DNA of 64,000 bases, from contig NZ_BMKW01000014.1 in NCBI RefSeq assembly GCF_014644535.1, forward strand, positions 82,580 through 146,579, in the 5' to 3' direction. The translations under genes were made by a program, and so were the position numbers. The notes beneath the pieces are model-generated. The model had not been told where the DNA came from and did not search any database. It saw only the letters and a program-made list of their open reading frames with translations. This document shows, one piece after another, positions 34,156-42,512 of the stretch; the stretch's first letter is position 1; each line of letters starts with the position of its first letter. This DNA comes from Neoroseomonas lacus. Lineage in GTDB: Bacteria > Pseudomonadota > Alphaproteobacteria > Acetobacterales > Acetobacteraceae.

Positions 34156-35220
34156 ATGGCGAAGACCAATGGGTTGCGCCCCGTCGACGGCAGGGCGCTG
34201 TGGTACGGCTCCGACCTGGCAGGCCGCACCGACTGGCTGCGGCACCTCACGCCAAGCGAGATCGAGGCACTGGAAGCCGCCTCCGGCCGCCTCGCCGACA
34301 GCGCCATCGACGTCGCGGCGATCGGCCCCGGCGACCTCGACGTCCCCGCCCTTGCCCCCCTCGTCGAGGAGATCCGCGACGCCGTCCTGCGTGGGCGCGG
34401 CTTCATCCTGCTGCGCGGCGTGCCGGTGGAGCGTTGGTCACGCCGGCAAAGCGCCTGCGCCTATGTTGGCCTTGGCGCGAAGCTGGGCGAGCCGGTCTCG
34501 CAGAACGCGATGGGTCACATCCTCGGCCATGTGAAGGATATCGGCGGCGACTACGCGCAGCCGACGCATCGCGGCTACCAGACCGCCGCGCGGCTGCCCT
34601 ATCATTGCGATGCCTCCGACGTGGTCGGCCTGCTCTGCCTGCAACCATCGAAGGAGGGCGGCAAGTCGAGCCTGGTCAGCGCCTGGGCGCTATACAACGA
34701 AATGCTGGCGCGCCACCCCGACCTGCTGCCGGAACTGACGCAGCCGGTCTATCGCGACCGCCGCGGCGAAGTGCCCGAGGGCGCGGACCCCTGGTACGCC
34801 GTCCCGGTGTTCAATCCGATGCCCGATGGCGGCCTCGTCGCCACCTATGTCCGCAGCACCATGCGCAAGGCACAGCGCTTCCCCGAGGTACCGCGCACCA
34901 CGCCGACGCTCGAAGCTGCCTGCGACGCGCTCGACGCGCTGGCCGAAGACCCCGCGATCCATCTCGACATGGATTTCCAGCGTGGTGACATCCAGTTCGT
35001 CAGCAACCACTGGATCATGCATTCGCGCACGGCCTTCGAGGACTTCCCGGAACCGGAAAATCGTCGCCATCTCTACCGCCTGTGGCTGGCCTGCCCGGAC
35101 GGCCCGGCGCTGCCCGAGGTCTATACGCGCGCCTGGCAGGGTGCGACGCAGGCGGGGCGCCCGGCCGGCATCCGCGTGCCCGGCGTCGACCTCTCCGCGC
35201 CGCTCGATGCGAGCTGGTGA
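34156..35220 (+). CDS. TauD/TfdA-family dioxygenase, 354 aa
   Basis: Second Fe(II)/2-oxoglutarate oxygenase of the block. Iron ligands are His150 and Asp152 (PYHCDASD) and His289 (NHWIMHSRTAFEDF). Arginines about 15 residues later (NRRHLYRLWL) are placed to bind 2-oxoglutarate. The RGFILLRGVPVERW strand is characteristic. It is not closely similar to the dioxygenase at 28649-29569. The downstream monooxygenase ATG directly follows its stop codon, so the two are co-translated. Substrate unknown. Confidence 0.88.
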   Translation: MAKTNGLRPVDGRALWYGSDLAGRTDWLRHLTPSEIEALEAASGRLADSAIDVAAIGPGDLDVPALAPLVEEIRDAVLRGRGFILLRGVPVERWSRRQSACAYVGLGAKLGEPVSQNAMGHILGHVKDIGGDYAQPTHRGYQTAARLPYHCDASDVVGLLCLQPSKEGGKSSLVSAWALYNEMLARHPDLLPELTQPVYRDRRGEVPEGADPWYAVPVFNPMPDGGLVATYVRSTMRKAQRFPEVPRTTPTLEAACDALDALAEDPAIHLDMDFQRGDIQFVSNHWIMHSRTAFEDFPEPENRRHLYRLWLACPDGPALPEVYTRAWQGATQAGRPAGIRVPGVDLSAPLDASW

Positions 35221-36537
35221 ATGGCCCGCCAGCTCCACCTAAACCTGTTCATCCATGCCCGCGGCCATCACGAGGCCGCGTGGCGCCACCCCGCCGCCTC
35301 GCCGCTCGCGCTCACCGATATCCGCTACTACAGTGACCTCGCGCAGCGCGCCGAGGCCGGGCTGTTCGATTCAATCTTCCTCGCCGACCAACTCGCCCTC
35401 GGTCCTGACGTCGCGCATGCGCCGCGCATGTGGCTGGAACCCATCACCGTGCTGGCCGCGCTGTCCGGGGCGACCAGCCGCATCGGCCTGATCGCCACCT
35501 GCTCGACCACCTATACCGAGCCCTACAACCTGGCACGGCAATACGCCTCGCTCGACCACATGAGCCGGGGCAGGGTGGGCTGGAACATCGTCACCTCCTG
35601 GCTGGCGACGGCGGCGGCGAATTACGGCGATGCCGGGCAACTCAGCCATGCCGACCGCTACGCCCGCGCCGAGGAATACATGCAGGTCGTCACGGGCCTG
35701 TGGGATTCCTGGGCGGACGACGCCGTGGTGGATGATCGTGCCAGCGGCCTCTATGCCCATGCCGATCGCATCCGGCGCATCGACCATGCAGGCCCGCACT
35801 ACAAGGTTGCCGGCCCGCTCAACATGCCGCGCGGCCCGCAGGGACGCCCTGTCTTCGTGCAGGCGGGGTCATCGGAGACCGGCAAGCGCTTCGCCGCCCG
35901 CCACGCCGAAGCGGTGTTCACTGCGCAGATGGAAAAGGCGACAGCGCGCGACTTCTATGCCGAACTCAAGGCGCTCGCCGCCGCCGAAGGCCGCGACCCG
36001 GACCAAGTGCTGATCCTGCCCGGCCTCAGCCCGGTGATCGCCGCGACCGAGGCGGAAGCCGAACGCCTGTCGCGCGAACTCAACGACCTGTCCGACCCCG
36101 AAGTCGGCCGCTCGCGCCTGTCGGGCCGCTTCGGCGGCCACGACTTCTCGCATCTGCCGCTCGACCGCCCGCTCTCGCCCGAGGACTTCCCCGACCCTGC
36201 CACGGTGGAGGCTGCGCGCAGCCGGACCGAGGTGATCATCGGCCTGGTGCGCCGCGAAAAGCCGACGCTGCGGCAATTGCTCGGCTACCTCGCCGGCGCG
36301 CGCGGCCACTACGTCACCACCGGCACGCCCGAACGCATCGCCGACCTCATCGAGGACTGGTTCACCGACGGCGCCGCGGATGGCTTCAACGTCATGCCGC
36401 CGGTGCTGCCCTCGATGCTGGACGTCTTCGTCGAGCAGGTGGTGCCGCTGCTGCAGAAACGCGGCCTGTTCCGCACCGCGTACGAAGCGAACACGCTGCG
36501 CGGGCACTACGGCCTGTCACGCCCGCCGGGGTTCTGA
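35221..36537 (+). CDS. LLM-class FMN-dependent monooxygenase (NtaA/SnaA/DszA group), 438 aa
   Basis: Luciferase-like TIM barrel that uses reduced FMN and O2. The opening LHLNLFIHARGHHEAAWRHP and DIRYYSDLAQRAEAGLFDSIFLADQL are typical of the NtaA/DszA group. Other landmarks are CSTTYTEPYNLARQYASLDHMSRGRVGWNIVTS and GRPVFVQAGSSETGKRFAARHAEAVFT. Known relatives cleave C-N bonds in nitrilotriacetate/EDTA or C-S bonds in sulfones and sulfonates. A separate flavin reductase is required; none is in this window. Begins at the base after the dioxygenase stop. Confidence 0.9.
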   Translation: MARQLHLNLFIHARGHHEAAWRHPAASPLALTDIRYYSDLAQRAEAGLFDSIFLADQLALGPDVAHAPRMWLEPITVLAALSGATSRIGLIATCSTTYTEPYNLARQYASLDHMSRGRVGWNIVTSWLATAAANYGDAGQLSHADRYARAEEYMQVVTGLWDSWADDAVVDDRASGLYAHADRIRRIDHAGPHYKVAGPLNMPRGPQGRPVFVQAGSSETGKRFAARHAEAVFTAQMEKATARDFYAELKALAAAEGRDPDQVLILPGLSPVIAATEAEAERLSRELNDLSDPEVGRSRLSGRFGGHDFSHLPLDRPLSPEDFPDPATVEAARSRTEVIIGLVRREKPTLRQLLGYLAGARGHYVTTGTPERIADLIEDWFTDGAADGFNVMPPVLPSMLDVFVEQVVPLLQKRGLFRTAYEANTLRGHYGLSRPPGF

Positions 36538-36676
36538 TGCGGCGGACGCGTGGCGCGCACGTCGCGCTGCGGCGGCATGCCTGGGGGGCGACGGCACCGT
36601 CCGTCGGCACGCCGTTGACCACCTTCACGTCGCCGGGGTGATTCCACCCACGCGCCAACTGCCCTACCATCCCGGC

Positions 36677-38131
36677 ATGCCGCACATCGCCGTTGCCCGC
36701 CTGTGGTTCGAAGGCAATTCCTTCACCCCCGTTCCAACCCCCCGCAGCGCCTTCGAAAGCCGCGAATGGGGCAGCGGCCCGGGCCATCTCGCGCGCTACG
36801 CCGGCACTGCCACGGAACTCGGCGCGCTGCACGCCTTCCTCGCCGACCGGCCAGGCTGGCACGCCACGGTGTTGCCCTGCCTCGCCGCGCAACCCGGCGG
36901 CCCGATGACCGACGACACCATCGCCGCCTGGCGCAGCGACGTCGAAGCGGCCCTGAAGGCACAGCGCTTCGACGGCATCTACCTCTCCCTGCACGGCGCC
37001 TGCGTGACGGAATCCGACCCTGAGGCGGATGCCACCACCATCGCCCGCATTCGCGCCATCGTCGGCCGCGACACCCCGATCACCGCGAGCTTCGACTTCC
37101 ACGCCAACATGGCGCCCGAGATCGCCCAATGGCTCGACGGCGCCTCCGCCTACCGCACCTATCCGCATATCGATATGGATGCGGCGGCGACGCGCGCGCT
37201 GCACCAGCTAGAACGCCGCCTGTCCGGCGCACCGCGCGCCCATGGCCACATCGCCAAGCGCCCGATGGTGCTGCACAGCTTCCACATGCGCCACGAGGCC
37301 GGCCCCATGGCCGAGGTCTGGGCCGAGGCTGCGGCAGCGGAACGCGCCCCCATTCTCGACGCCTCCATCTTCGGCGGCTTCGCCTGGGGCGACAGCCCGC
37401 ATGCCGGCCCTTCGGCCATGGTCTGGGCCGAGGATGCCGCGGCCGCGCGCGACCTCGCCGAACGCCTCGCCGATGCCATCGCATCGCGCCGCGCGCGCTT
37501 CGCCGTCACACTGCCCGACCCGGCCGCAGCCCTCGCCCAGGCGCTCGCCGCGCCGCCCGGCCTCGTCGCGCTGCTCGACCCAGCGGACAATCCGCTGTCG
37601 GGTGGCATCGCCGACACGCCGGCGATGCTTCGCACGCTGATCGACGCGCAGCTCGACGTGCCATCGGTCTTCGCCTTCCTGCATGACCCGGCCTCGGTCG
37701 CCGCCGCGCGGGAGGCCGGCATCGGTGCGACGTTGACGCGCCACCTCGGCGCCACCGTCACGGAGATGTTCGGTCGCCCCGTCATCGCCGAGGTCGTCGT
37801 CGAACGCCTCACCGACGGCCACTTCGTCAATGAGGGCCCGATGGAACGCGGCGCGCCGGTCGACCTCGGCCCGAGCTGCGTGCTGCGTGTCGGCAATCTG
37901 CGCATCATCTGCACGACGCTGAAGGAATCCGCCGTCGATCCGGGCTTCTTCGCGCTGCACGGCATCGACCTCGCCACCACGCGGCTGCTTGCCAACAAGG
38001 GCAAGAACCATTTCCGCGCCGCCTTCAAGGATCGCTGCGTCGCCATCGTGGAATGCGATGCGCCGGGACCCGCGGCGCTTGATCTCGCGGCGCTGCCCTG
38101 GCGCCATGTGCCCCGCGAATGGCTGTCCTGA
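36677..38131 (+). CDS. M81-family metallopeptidase (MlrC-like), 484 aa
   Basis: Matches microcystinase-C-type proteins. The N-terminal VARLWFEGNSFTP start is typical. SFDFHANMAP (Asp140, His142) and TYPHIDM (His164) form the metal site region, followed by KRPMVLHSFHMRHEAGPM. The C-terminal MlrC domain contains DPADNPLSGGIADTP and ATTRLLANKGKNHFRAAF. These enzymes cut amide bonds of small modified peptides or other amides. I chose the ATG at 36677; the 139 nt between the monooxygenase and this start hold no gene. Confidence 0.9.
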   Translation: MPHIAVARLWFEGNSFTPVPTPRSAFESREWGSGPGHLARYAGTATELGALHAFLADRPGWHATVLPCLAAQPGGPMTDDTIAAWRSDVEAALKAQRFDGIYLSLHGACVTESDPEADATTIARIRAIVGRDTPITASFDFHANMAPEIAQWLDGASAYRTYPHIDMDAAATRALHQLERRLSGAPRAHGHIAKRPMVLHSFHMRHEAGPMAEVWAEAAAAERAPILDASIFGGFAWGDSPHAGPSAMVWAEDAAAARDLAERLADAIASRRARFAVTLPDPAAALAQALAAPPGLVALLDPADNPLSGGIADTPAMLRTLIDAQLDVPSVFAFLHDPASVAAAREAGIGATLTRHLGATVTEMFGRPVIAEVVVERLTDGHFVNEGPMERGAPVDLGPSCVLRVGNLRIICTTLKESAVDPGFFALHGIDLATTRLLANKGKNHFRAAFKDRCVAIVECDAPGPAALDLAALPWRHVPREWLS

Positions 38132-38216
38132 CCGACGCGAAACCATAGCGCGCGCATCCTTGCGCCTGGCCTGCGCGCGGAGTAGCGCCCAGCCACACCG
38201 TTCAAGGATCCCCCCA

Positions 38217-39191
38217 ATGACGCGCATCACCCGCCGCGCTGCCCTCGGCACCGTCTCGCTGCTCGCAGCACCCGTCGCCCTGCACGCCCAGCCCACCTGG
38301 CCGAACCGCCCGATCCGGCTGATCGTGCCCTTCTCCGCCGGCGGCGCCACCGACGTGACTGCGCGCGTCATCGCCGAACAGCTCGGCGGCAGCCTCGGGC
38401 AGCCGGTGGTCGTGGAAAATCGTGGCGGCGCCGGCGGCAATATCGGCGCCGACGCCGTCGCCAAGGCCGACCCGGATGGCTACACGCTGCTGATGGCCAC
38501 GATCGGCACTGCGGCGATCAACCAGTACCTCTACGCGCGGATGCCCTTCAAGCAGGACGACCTCGCCGCCATCGCGATGGTCAACCAGGTGGCCAACGGC
38601 ATCTTCGTCAACCCGGAGATGCCGGCGACGACCCTCGCCGAACTGATCGCTCTGGCCAAGAGCAAGCCCGGCGAACTCAACTACGGCACGCCGGGCAATG
38701 GCACCTCGGGCCACCTGTCGGCCGAATTCCTCAAGTCGCGCGCTGGCATCGATCTGCAACACGTCCCCTTCCGCGGCACCGGCGGCGTGATCCCGGAACT
38801 GCTCGCCGGCCGTGTGCAGGTCGCGGTGGACAACCTGCCGGCCTACCTGCCGCATGTCGCCGCGGGGCGCGTCCGCCTGCTCGCCGTCACCTCGCGCGAA
38901 CGCTGGTTCTCGGTGCCGCAGACCCCGACGGTCGCCGAGAGCGGCTTCCCTGGCTTCGAGGCGGTGGCCTGGTTCGGCCTGCAGGCGCCCGCGCGGACGC
39001 CACGTCCGATCATCGACCTCGTCTCGGCCGCCACGATCGAAGCCATCAACAAGCCCACCGTGCAGGCCAAGCTGCGCGAGGTCGGCAGCGAGCCGCGGCC
39101 GCTCGGCCCGACCGAATTCCAGGCCTTCATCAACGAGGAAAGCGTGAAGTGGCGCGATGTCGTGCGCATGTCGGGCGCGCGGTTGGATTGA
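38217..39191 (+). CDS. Bug/TctC-family periplasmic binding protein, 324 aa
   Basis: Orphan receptor of the tripartite tricarboxylate type. A signal peptide (MTRITRRAALGTVSLLAAPVALHAQ) precedes the mature start WPNRPIRLIVPFSAGGATDVTAR, the invariant Bug ligand loop. Then come VVVENRGGAGGNIGADAVAKADPDGYTLL and a C-terminal EFQAFINEESVKWRDVV helix. No tctA/tctB permease genes are nearby, which is normal for the expanded Bug families of Acetobacteraceae and Burkholderiales. Preceded by AAGGA. It ends the second catabolic block. Confidence 0.92.
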   Translation: MTRITRRAALGTVSLLAAPVALHAQPTWPNRPIRLIVPFSAGGATDVTARVIAEQLGGSLGQPVVVENRGGAGGNIGADAVAKADPDGYTLLMATIGTAAINQYLYARMPFKQDDLAAIAMVNQVANGIFVNPEMPATTLAELIALAKSKPGELNYGTPGNGTSGHLSAEFLKSRAGIDLQHVPFRGTGGVIPELLAGRVQVAVDNLPAYLPHVAAGRVRLLAVTSRERWFSVPQTPTVAESGFPGFEAVAWFGLQAPARTPRPIIDLVSAATIEAINKPTVQAKLREVGSEPRPLGPTEFQAFINEESVKWRDVVRMSGARLD

Positions 39192-39197
39192 AACAAT

Positions 39198-39230
39198 GCC
39201 TAGGCACGCGTCGTTGACGCGTGCCTAGGC
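39198..39230 (+). terminator. 15-bp perfect hairpin after the Bug gene
   Basis: GCCTAGGCACGCGTC / GACGCGTGCCTAGGC with loop GTT, starting 7 nt after the stop codon. The longest perfect stem in the window. No T-run. It probably ends the Bug transcript. Confidence 0.6.
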
Positions 39231-39272
39231 CGCGAATGCAGTCAGGCGAAAGCCAGGAAAATCGCAGTTTTG

Positions 39273-39308
39273 CGCGTAACGCAGAACGCACGCCTTCTGC
39301 GTTACGCG
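39273..39308. terminator. 14-bp perfect hairpin, second of a pair
   Basis: CGCGTAACGCAGAA / TTCTGCGTTACGCG with an 8-nt loop. It lies between the Bug stop and the TetR stop (convergent genes), 43 nt beyond the first hairpin and unrelated to it in sequence. Could serve the minus-strand TetR transcript. The rest of the 39192-39482 gap shows nothing further. Confidence 0.5.
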
Positions 39309-39482
39309 TCTGAGGGCAAGGAATAGCGAACGCCAACGGCCGGCGAATTCCACCGCCGGCATCGATCACAGGAAGGCTTGAAGGCACCGCTCCAAACCCG
39401 GCCATCCATCCAGCACATTCTCGCTGGGCGGCCTTGTGCGGGCCGGTGCCGTTCATCGAAGAAGCACTCTATCAGCGCCGCA

Positions 39483-40115
39483 CTACGCGTCCCTCTTGCC
39501 CGCCCACAGCATCCCCATCACCAGCCGCACCAACGCATCCTCGAAGGCCGGTGTGCCAAGCAGGGGGCTGCGTTCGATCGCCGCCGCCCGCACGCAGCCC
39601 ACGATCGCCCGCAGCAGCACGAAGCGCCCGGCCTCGCCGAGCGGCGGGAAATGCCCGGCGCAACGGGTCTCCAGCGCGGCCAACAGCGGCTCGGCCACGC
39701 CCACGGAGACGAACGGGTCGTCCGGCATCCGTCGCATCATGGTGAGGATGATCGCGCGCCTCACCCCATGGCGCCCACGGAACGCCCCCAGGAAGACACG
39801 GATGGTCTGGCGCAGAGCTGGCTCCGGATCGGCCGGGTCGAACTCGGCAAATTCCGTCGCGAGCCGCGCGAGCACACGCTGCTGCTCACGCGCCGCCATG
39901 GCGCGCAGAATGGCGTCCCGATTGGGGAAATACTGGTAGAGCGTGCCGATCGAAAACCCCGCCCGCTCTGCGATGCGGTTGGTCGTCAGCGCCGCCTCGC
40001 CATCCTTCTGCAGGATCTGAGCACTGGCTTCGAGGATGGTCTCGACCGTCTCCTGCGAACGTCCCTGGACGGGAGTTTTGCGCATTGAAATCAACGACTT
40101 GGTCTGTTTCGCCAT
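39483..40115 (-). CDS. TetR-family transcriptional regulator, 210 aa
   Basis: N-terminal helix-turn-helix with RSQETVETILEASAQILQKDGEAALTTNRIAERAGFSIGTLYQYFPNRDAILRA segment features (residues about 19-72); GTLYQYFPN is the family signature. The C-terminal ligand/dimer domain is variable. It is divergent from the sterol-desaturase-like gene across 244 nt and may control it, as TetR proteins often act on the neighbour. No clear operator palindrome was found there. Confidence 0.9.
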   Translation of the reverse strand: MAKQTKSLISMRKTPVQGRSQETVETILEASAQILQKDGEAALTTNRIAERAGFSIGTLYQYFPNRDAILRAMAAREQQRVLARLATEFAEFDPADPEPALRQTIRVFLGAFRGRHGVRRAIILTMMRRMPDDPFVSVGVAEPLLAALETRCAGHFPPLGEAGRFVLLRAIVGCVRAAAIERSPLLGTPAFEDALVRLVMGMLWAGKRDA

Positions 40116-40235
40116 GTAACCTCGGCGGCGTCGGGATGCGAGTGGAGAAAACTGAGGATCGCTCGGATATTCAGCTCACCGATGACGCTGTCGCAACGGT
40201 GCGGCGGCCGGGTCGGCAAGGCAAGGATTTCCAGC

Positions 40236-40343
40236 ATGCGTACTCCGTTCGGCGTCGCTGCCGCCTCGGCCCTCCGGTTCGCCGCCCCGATCACGCAGGC
40301 ACGCGACATCGCCCGCACCGCCACCGCCAACGTCAGTCGCTGA
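40236..40343 (+). CDS. possible 35-aa ORF upstream of the desaturase-like gene
   Basis: ATG with AAGGA 9-13 nt upstream opens a 35-codon frame rich in Ala and Arg, ending 17 nt before the next start. It could be a leader peptide or just chance in GC-rich DNA. No family recognised. Confidence 0.2.
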   Translation: MRTPFGVAAASALRFAAPITQARDIARTATANVSR

Positions 40344-40359
40344 GAGGGAGACAGCCGTC

Positions 40360-41193
40360 ATGTCACAGAATCCTTTGCTTCTCGCCCTGCCGGCACTGAT
40401 GGCGGCCGGGCTGATCGAGGCGATGCTCTGGCGCCGCCTGCACGGCCAACGCTACCCCTGGGGCGAGGGCCTCGCCTCGATCGGCGTCGCCATCGGCCAG
40501 GCGGTGCAGCGCCTGCTCGCCGGCGGCGTGGTCGCCGCGCTGTTCTTCGCCGTCTGGCAGTGGCGCCTCTGGACCGTGCCGCTCGACACCGCCTGGGGCA
40601 TCGCGCTGCTCTTTCTCGCGGTGGAGTTTGCCTATTACTGGCATCACCGCCTGCACCATCGCGTGCGCTGGTTCTGGGCGACGCATGCGGTGCATCACTC
40701 GCCGAATGAGATGACTTTCCTCACCGCCATCCGCCTCGGCTGGACGGCGGAGATCTCCGGCGGCTTCCTGCCCTTCCTGCCGCTGGCGCTGCTCGGCTTC
40801 CATCCGGTCGGCATCTTCGCCGCGCTGGCGGCCAACCTGATCTACCAGTTCTGGATTCATACCGAGATGGTGCCGCGGTTGGGCTGGCTGGAGCTTGTGC
40901 TGAACACGCCGTCCAACCACCGCGTCCATCATGCCAGCAACGAACGCTATCTCGACCGCAATTTCGGTGGCGTGCTCGTCATCTTCGACAGGCTCTTCGG
41001 CACCTACGTGGCCGAGGCGCAGGACGAACCCTGCCGCTACGGCCTGACCACGCCGCTGGTCAGCACCAATCCGGTGACGATCGCCTTCCATGAATGGCGC
41101 AACATGCTGCGCGACGCACGCCGCGCCCGTGGCTGGAAGGCGAAGCTGCGCATGCTGTTCGGCCCGCCCGGCGCACCGCTGGAGACGCCCTGA
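40360..41193 (+). CDS. sterol desaturase/fatty acid hydroxylase superfamily protein, 277 aa
   Basis: Integral membrane di-iron enzyme. Histidine clusters are HHRLHH (95-100), HAVHH (109-113), and later WIHTEM and NHRVHHASNERYLDRNFGG, with about four membrane segments. The YLDRNFGGVLVIFDRLFGTY motif is typical of the bacterial carotenoid/sterol/alkylglycerol hydroxylase-like group. The reaction is oxygen-dependent hydroxylation or desaturation of a lipid; substrate unknown. GAGAGGGAGA lies 9 nt upstream. Converges with the GST gene, 1 nt between the stops. Confidence 0.88.
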   Translation: MSQNPLLLALPALMAAGLIEAMLWRRLHGQRYPWGEGLASIGVAIGQAVQRLLAGGVVAALFFAVWQWRLWTVPLDTAWGIALLFLAVEFAYYWHHRLHHRVRWFWATHAVHHSPNEMTFLTAIRLGWTAEISGGFLPFLPLALLGFHPVGIFAALAANLIYQFWIHTEMVPRLGWLELVLNTPSNHRVHHASNERYLDRNFGGVLVIFDRLFGTYVAEAQDEPCRYGLTTPLVSTNPVTIAFHEWRNMLRDARRARGWKAKLRMLFGPPGAPLETP

Positions 41194-41194
41194 T

Positions 41195-41833
41195 TCAGGC
41201 GAGCACCGCGCCCTCCGGCTGCGCCATGCCTCGCTGCACGGCAGGGCGCGCGCCAACCTCGGCGAACCAGCGCGCGAGATGTGGCGTGTCCGCGATGCGC
41301 CGTTCCGCCCATCCCGCCCGCGCCACCCAGGGGAAGGCCGAGACATCCGCCACCGAATAGGTCTCGCCCCCGAGGAATGCCGTCGTCGCCAGGCGTTCAT
41401 CGAGCAGTCGATAGACGCGATCGACCAGCGCGAGGCTATGCGCCCGCGCCGCTTCCGGCTTCTCCGGCGCCAACTCCGTCCAATGATGCGCCTGCCCCGT
41501 ATAGGGCCCGAGCGAGGTGAGGGCGACCATCAGCCAGGCCATCACCTCGGCGCGGGCGCGCACCTCGCGCGGCAGCAGGCAGCCCTGCGTCTCGGCGAGG
41601 TGCAGCAGGATCGCCCCGCTCTCGAACAACACCAGTGGCGCGCTGCCATCCTCCGAATCCTCGACCAGGATCGGCACCTTGCCATAGGGGTTCAGCGCCA
41701 GGATCTCGGGGGCGAATTGCTCGCGCTTGCGGATATTCACCCCGCGCACGGCGTAGTCGAGGCCGCATTCCTCGAGCATCACCGTGACGCGGTTCGAATT
41801 GGGCGTCGCCCAGCCGTAGAAGGTCCGCTGCAT
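41195..41833 (-). CDS. glutathione S-transferase family protein, 212 aa
   Basis: Thioredoxin-fold N-terminal domain (FYGWATPNSNRVTVMLEECGLDY, then NPYGKVPILVEDSEDGSAPLVLFESGAILLHLAE with the glutathione-binding VPI and ES motifs). An all-helical C-terminal domain has the GGETYSVADVSAFPWV N-capping box. It resembles the YghU/disulfide-bond-oxidoreductase-like bacterial branch. I chose the ATG at 41833, which places the first strand at the usual position; the longer frame reads into the upstream Bug remnant. Confidence 0.88.
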   Translation of the reverse strand: MQRTFYGWATPNSNRVTVMLEECGLDYAVRGVNIRKREQFAPEILALNPYGKVPILVEDSEDGSAPLVLFESGAILLHLAETQGCLLPREVRARAEVMAWLMVALTSLGPYTGQAHHWTELAPEKPEAARAHSLALVDRVYRLLDERLATTAFLGGETYSVADVSAFPWVARAGWAERRIADTPHLARWFAEVGARPAVQRGMAQPEGAVLA

Positions 41834-41837
41834 CGCC

Positions 41838-42056
41838 TCAGCCCAGCCGGTCGCCGGAGGCGCGCATCGCCTCGGCCCATTTGATGATCTCGACGCGCAT
41901 GAAGGCCCCGAAGGCGGCGGGCGCGGTGCCACCATCGGTGGTCAGGTTCGGCATCTCGGCGCCGAACTCGGTGAGGCGCGAGCACAATGGCGGTTCCTCG
42001 CTGATGGCGTCGACCAGCGGGCGGCGGTCGAGGGTCAAGCGGCGCAACTGGGTCAT
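41838..42056 (-). pseudogene. remnant of a Bug/TctC receptor gene (C-terminal piece)
   Basis: The 72-codon frame ends RLTEFGAEMPNLTTDGGTAPAAFGAF-then-EIIKWAEAMRASG. This aligns without gaps to the last 50 residues of the intact Bug protein at 42513-43502 (RIEELGGMKPDLTPDGYSTPATFDAF, then DEIAKWGEVV). The segment before it (PLVDAISEEP) also resembles the preceding helix. No signal peptide, ligand loop or other Bug block exists upstream. It is a truncated relic, or a very short protein starting at the ATG at 42056. It lies 4 nt before the GST gene. Confidence 0.6.
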
Positions 42057-42148
42057 CTCACCATCTCCCGCGATCGCATCGTGATCTGCTTCATAGCGCC
42101 GATCGGGGCCCCTGGCACGATGCGGCCAAACCGGGAAAGGACGAATCG

Positions 42149-42496
42149 ATGGCGTGGGCCTTGGCTGCATTGGCAGGCGCTCTCGGCCTGCTGGCCGTGA
42201 TCGCTGGCGGCATCGCGGTCGTCGTGGCCAGGGCGGCGCGCCGGTCGTTCGAGGCGGCACTGGCCGACGATTCCGAAGACGGGCTTCGCGCCCGCGGCAC
42301 CGTTCTGGTCGAGCGTATCCGCAACCCTGCCCTGCGCTGGGCTGTCAACCGCCATACCGGCGCGCTGGCCGGCCGGGTGGCGGTGGGCCTCGTGCGCGAC
42401 CGGCTGGACACGATGCGCCGGGGCGGGCTGCTGTCGGTCAGCCTCGGCATCGTCGCGGTCGTCCTTGCCATCGTCATCCCCGCGACGATGCGGTAG
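42149..42496 (+). CDS. small membrane protein of unknown function, 115 aa
   Basis: Two hydrophobic segments frame the protein: MAWALAALAGALGLLAVIAGGIAVVVA at the N-terminus and SVSLGIVAVVLAIVIPATM at the C-terminus. Between them lies a charged, probably soluble middle (about residues 28-95, rich in Arg, Asp and Glu). No family recognised. Codon use and composition match neighbours. Converges with the Bug gene, 16 nt apart. Confidence 0.65.
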   Translation: MAWALAALAGALGLLAVIAGGIAVVVARAARRSFEAALADDSEDGLRARGTVLVERIRNPALRWAVNRHTGALAGRVAVGLVRDRLDTMRRGGLLSVSLGIVAVVLAIVIPATMR

Positions 42497-42512
42497 CCGC
42501 GCGCCGTCGACC

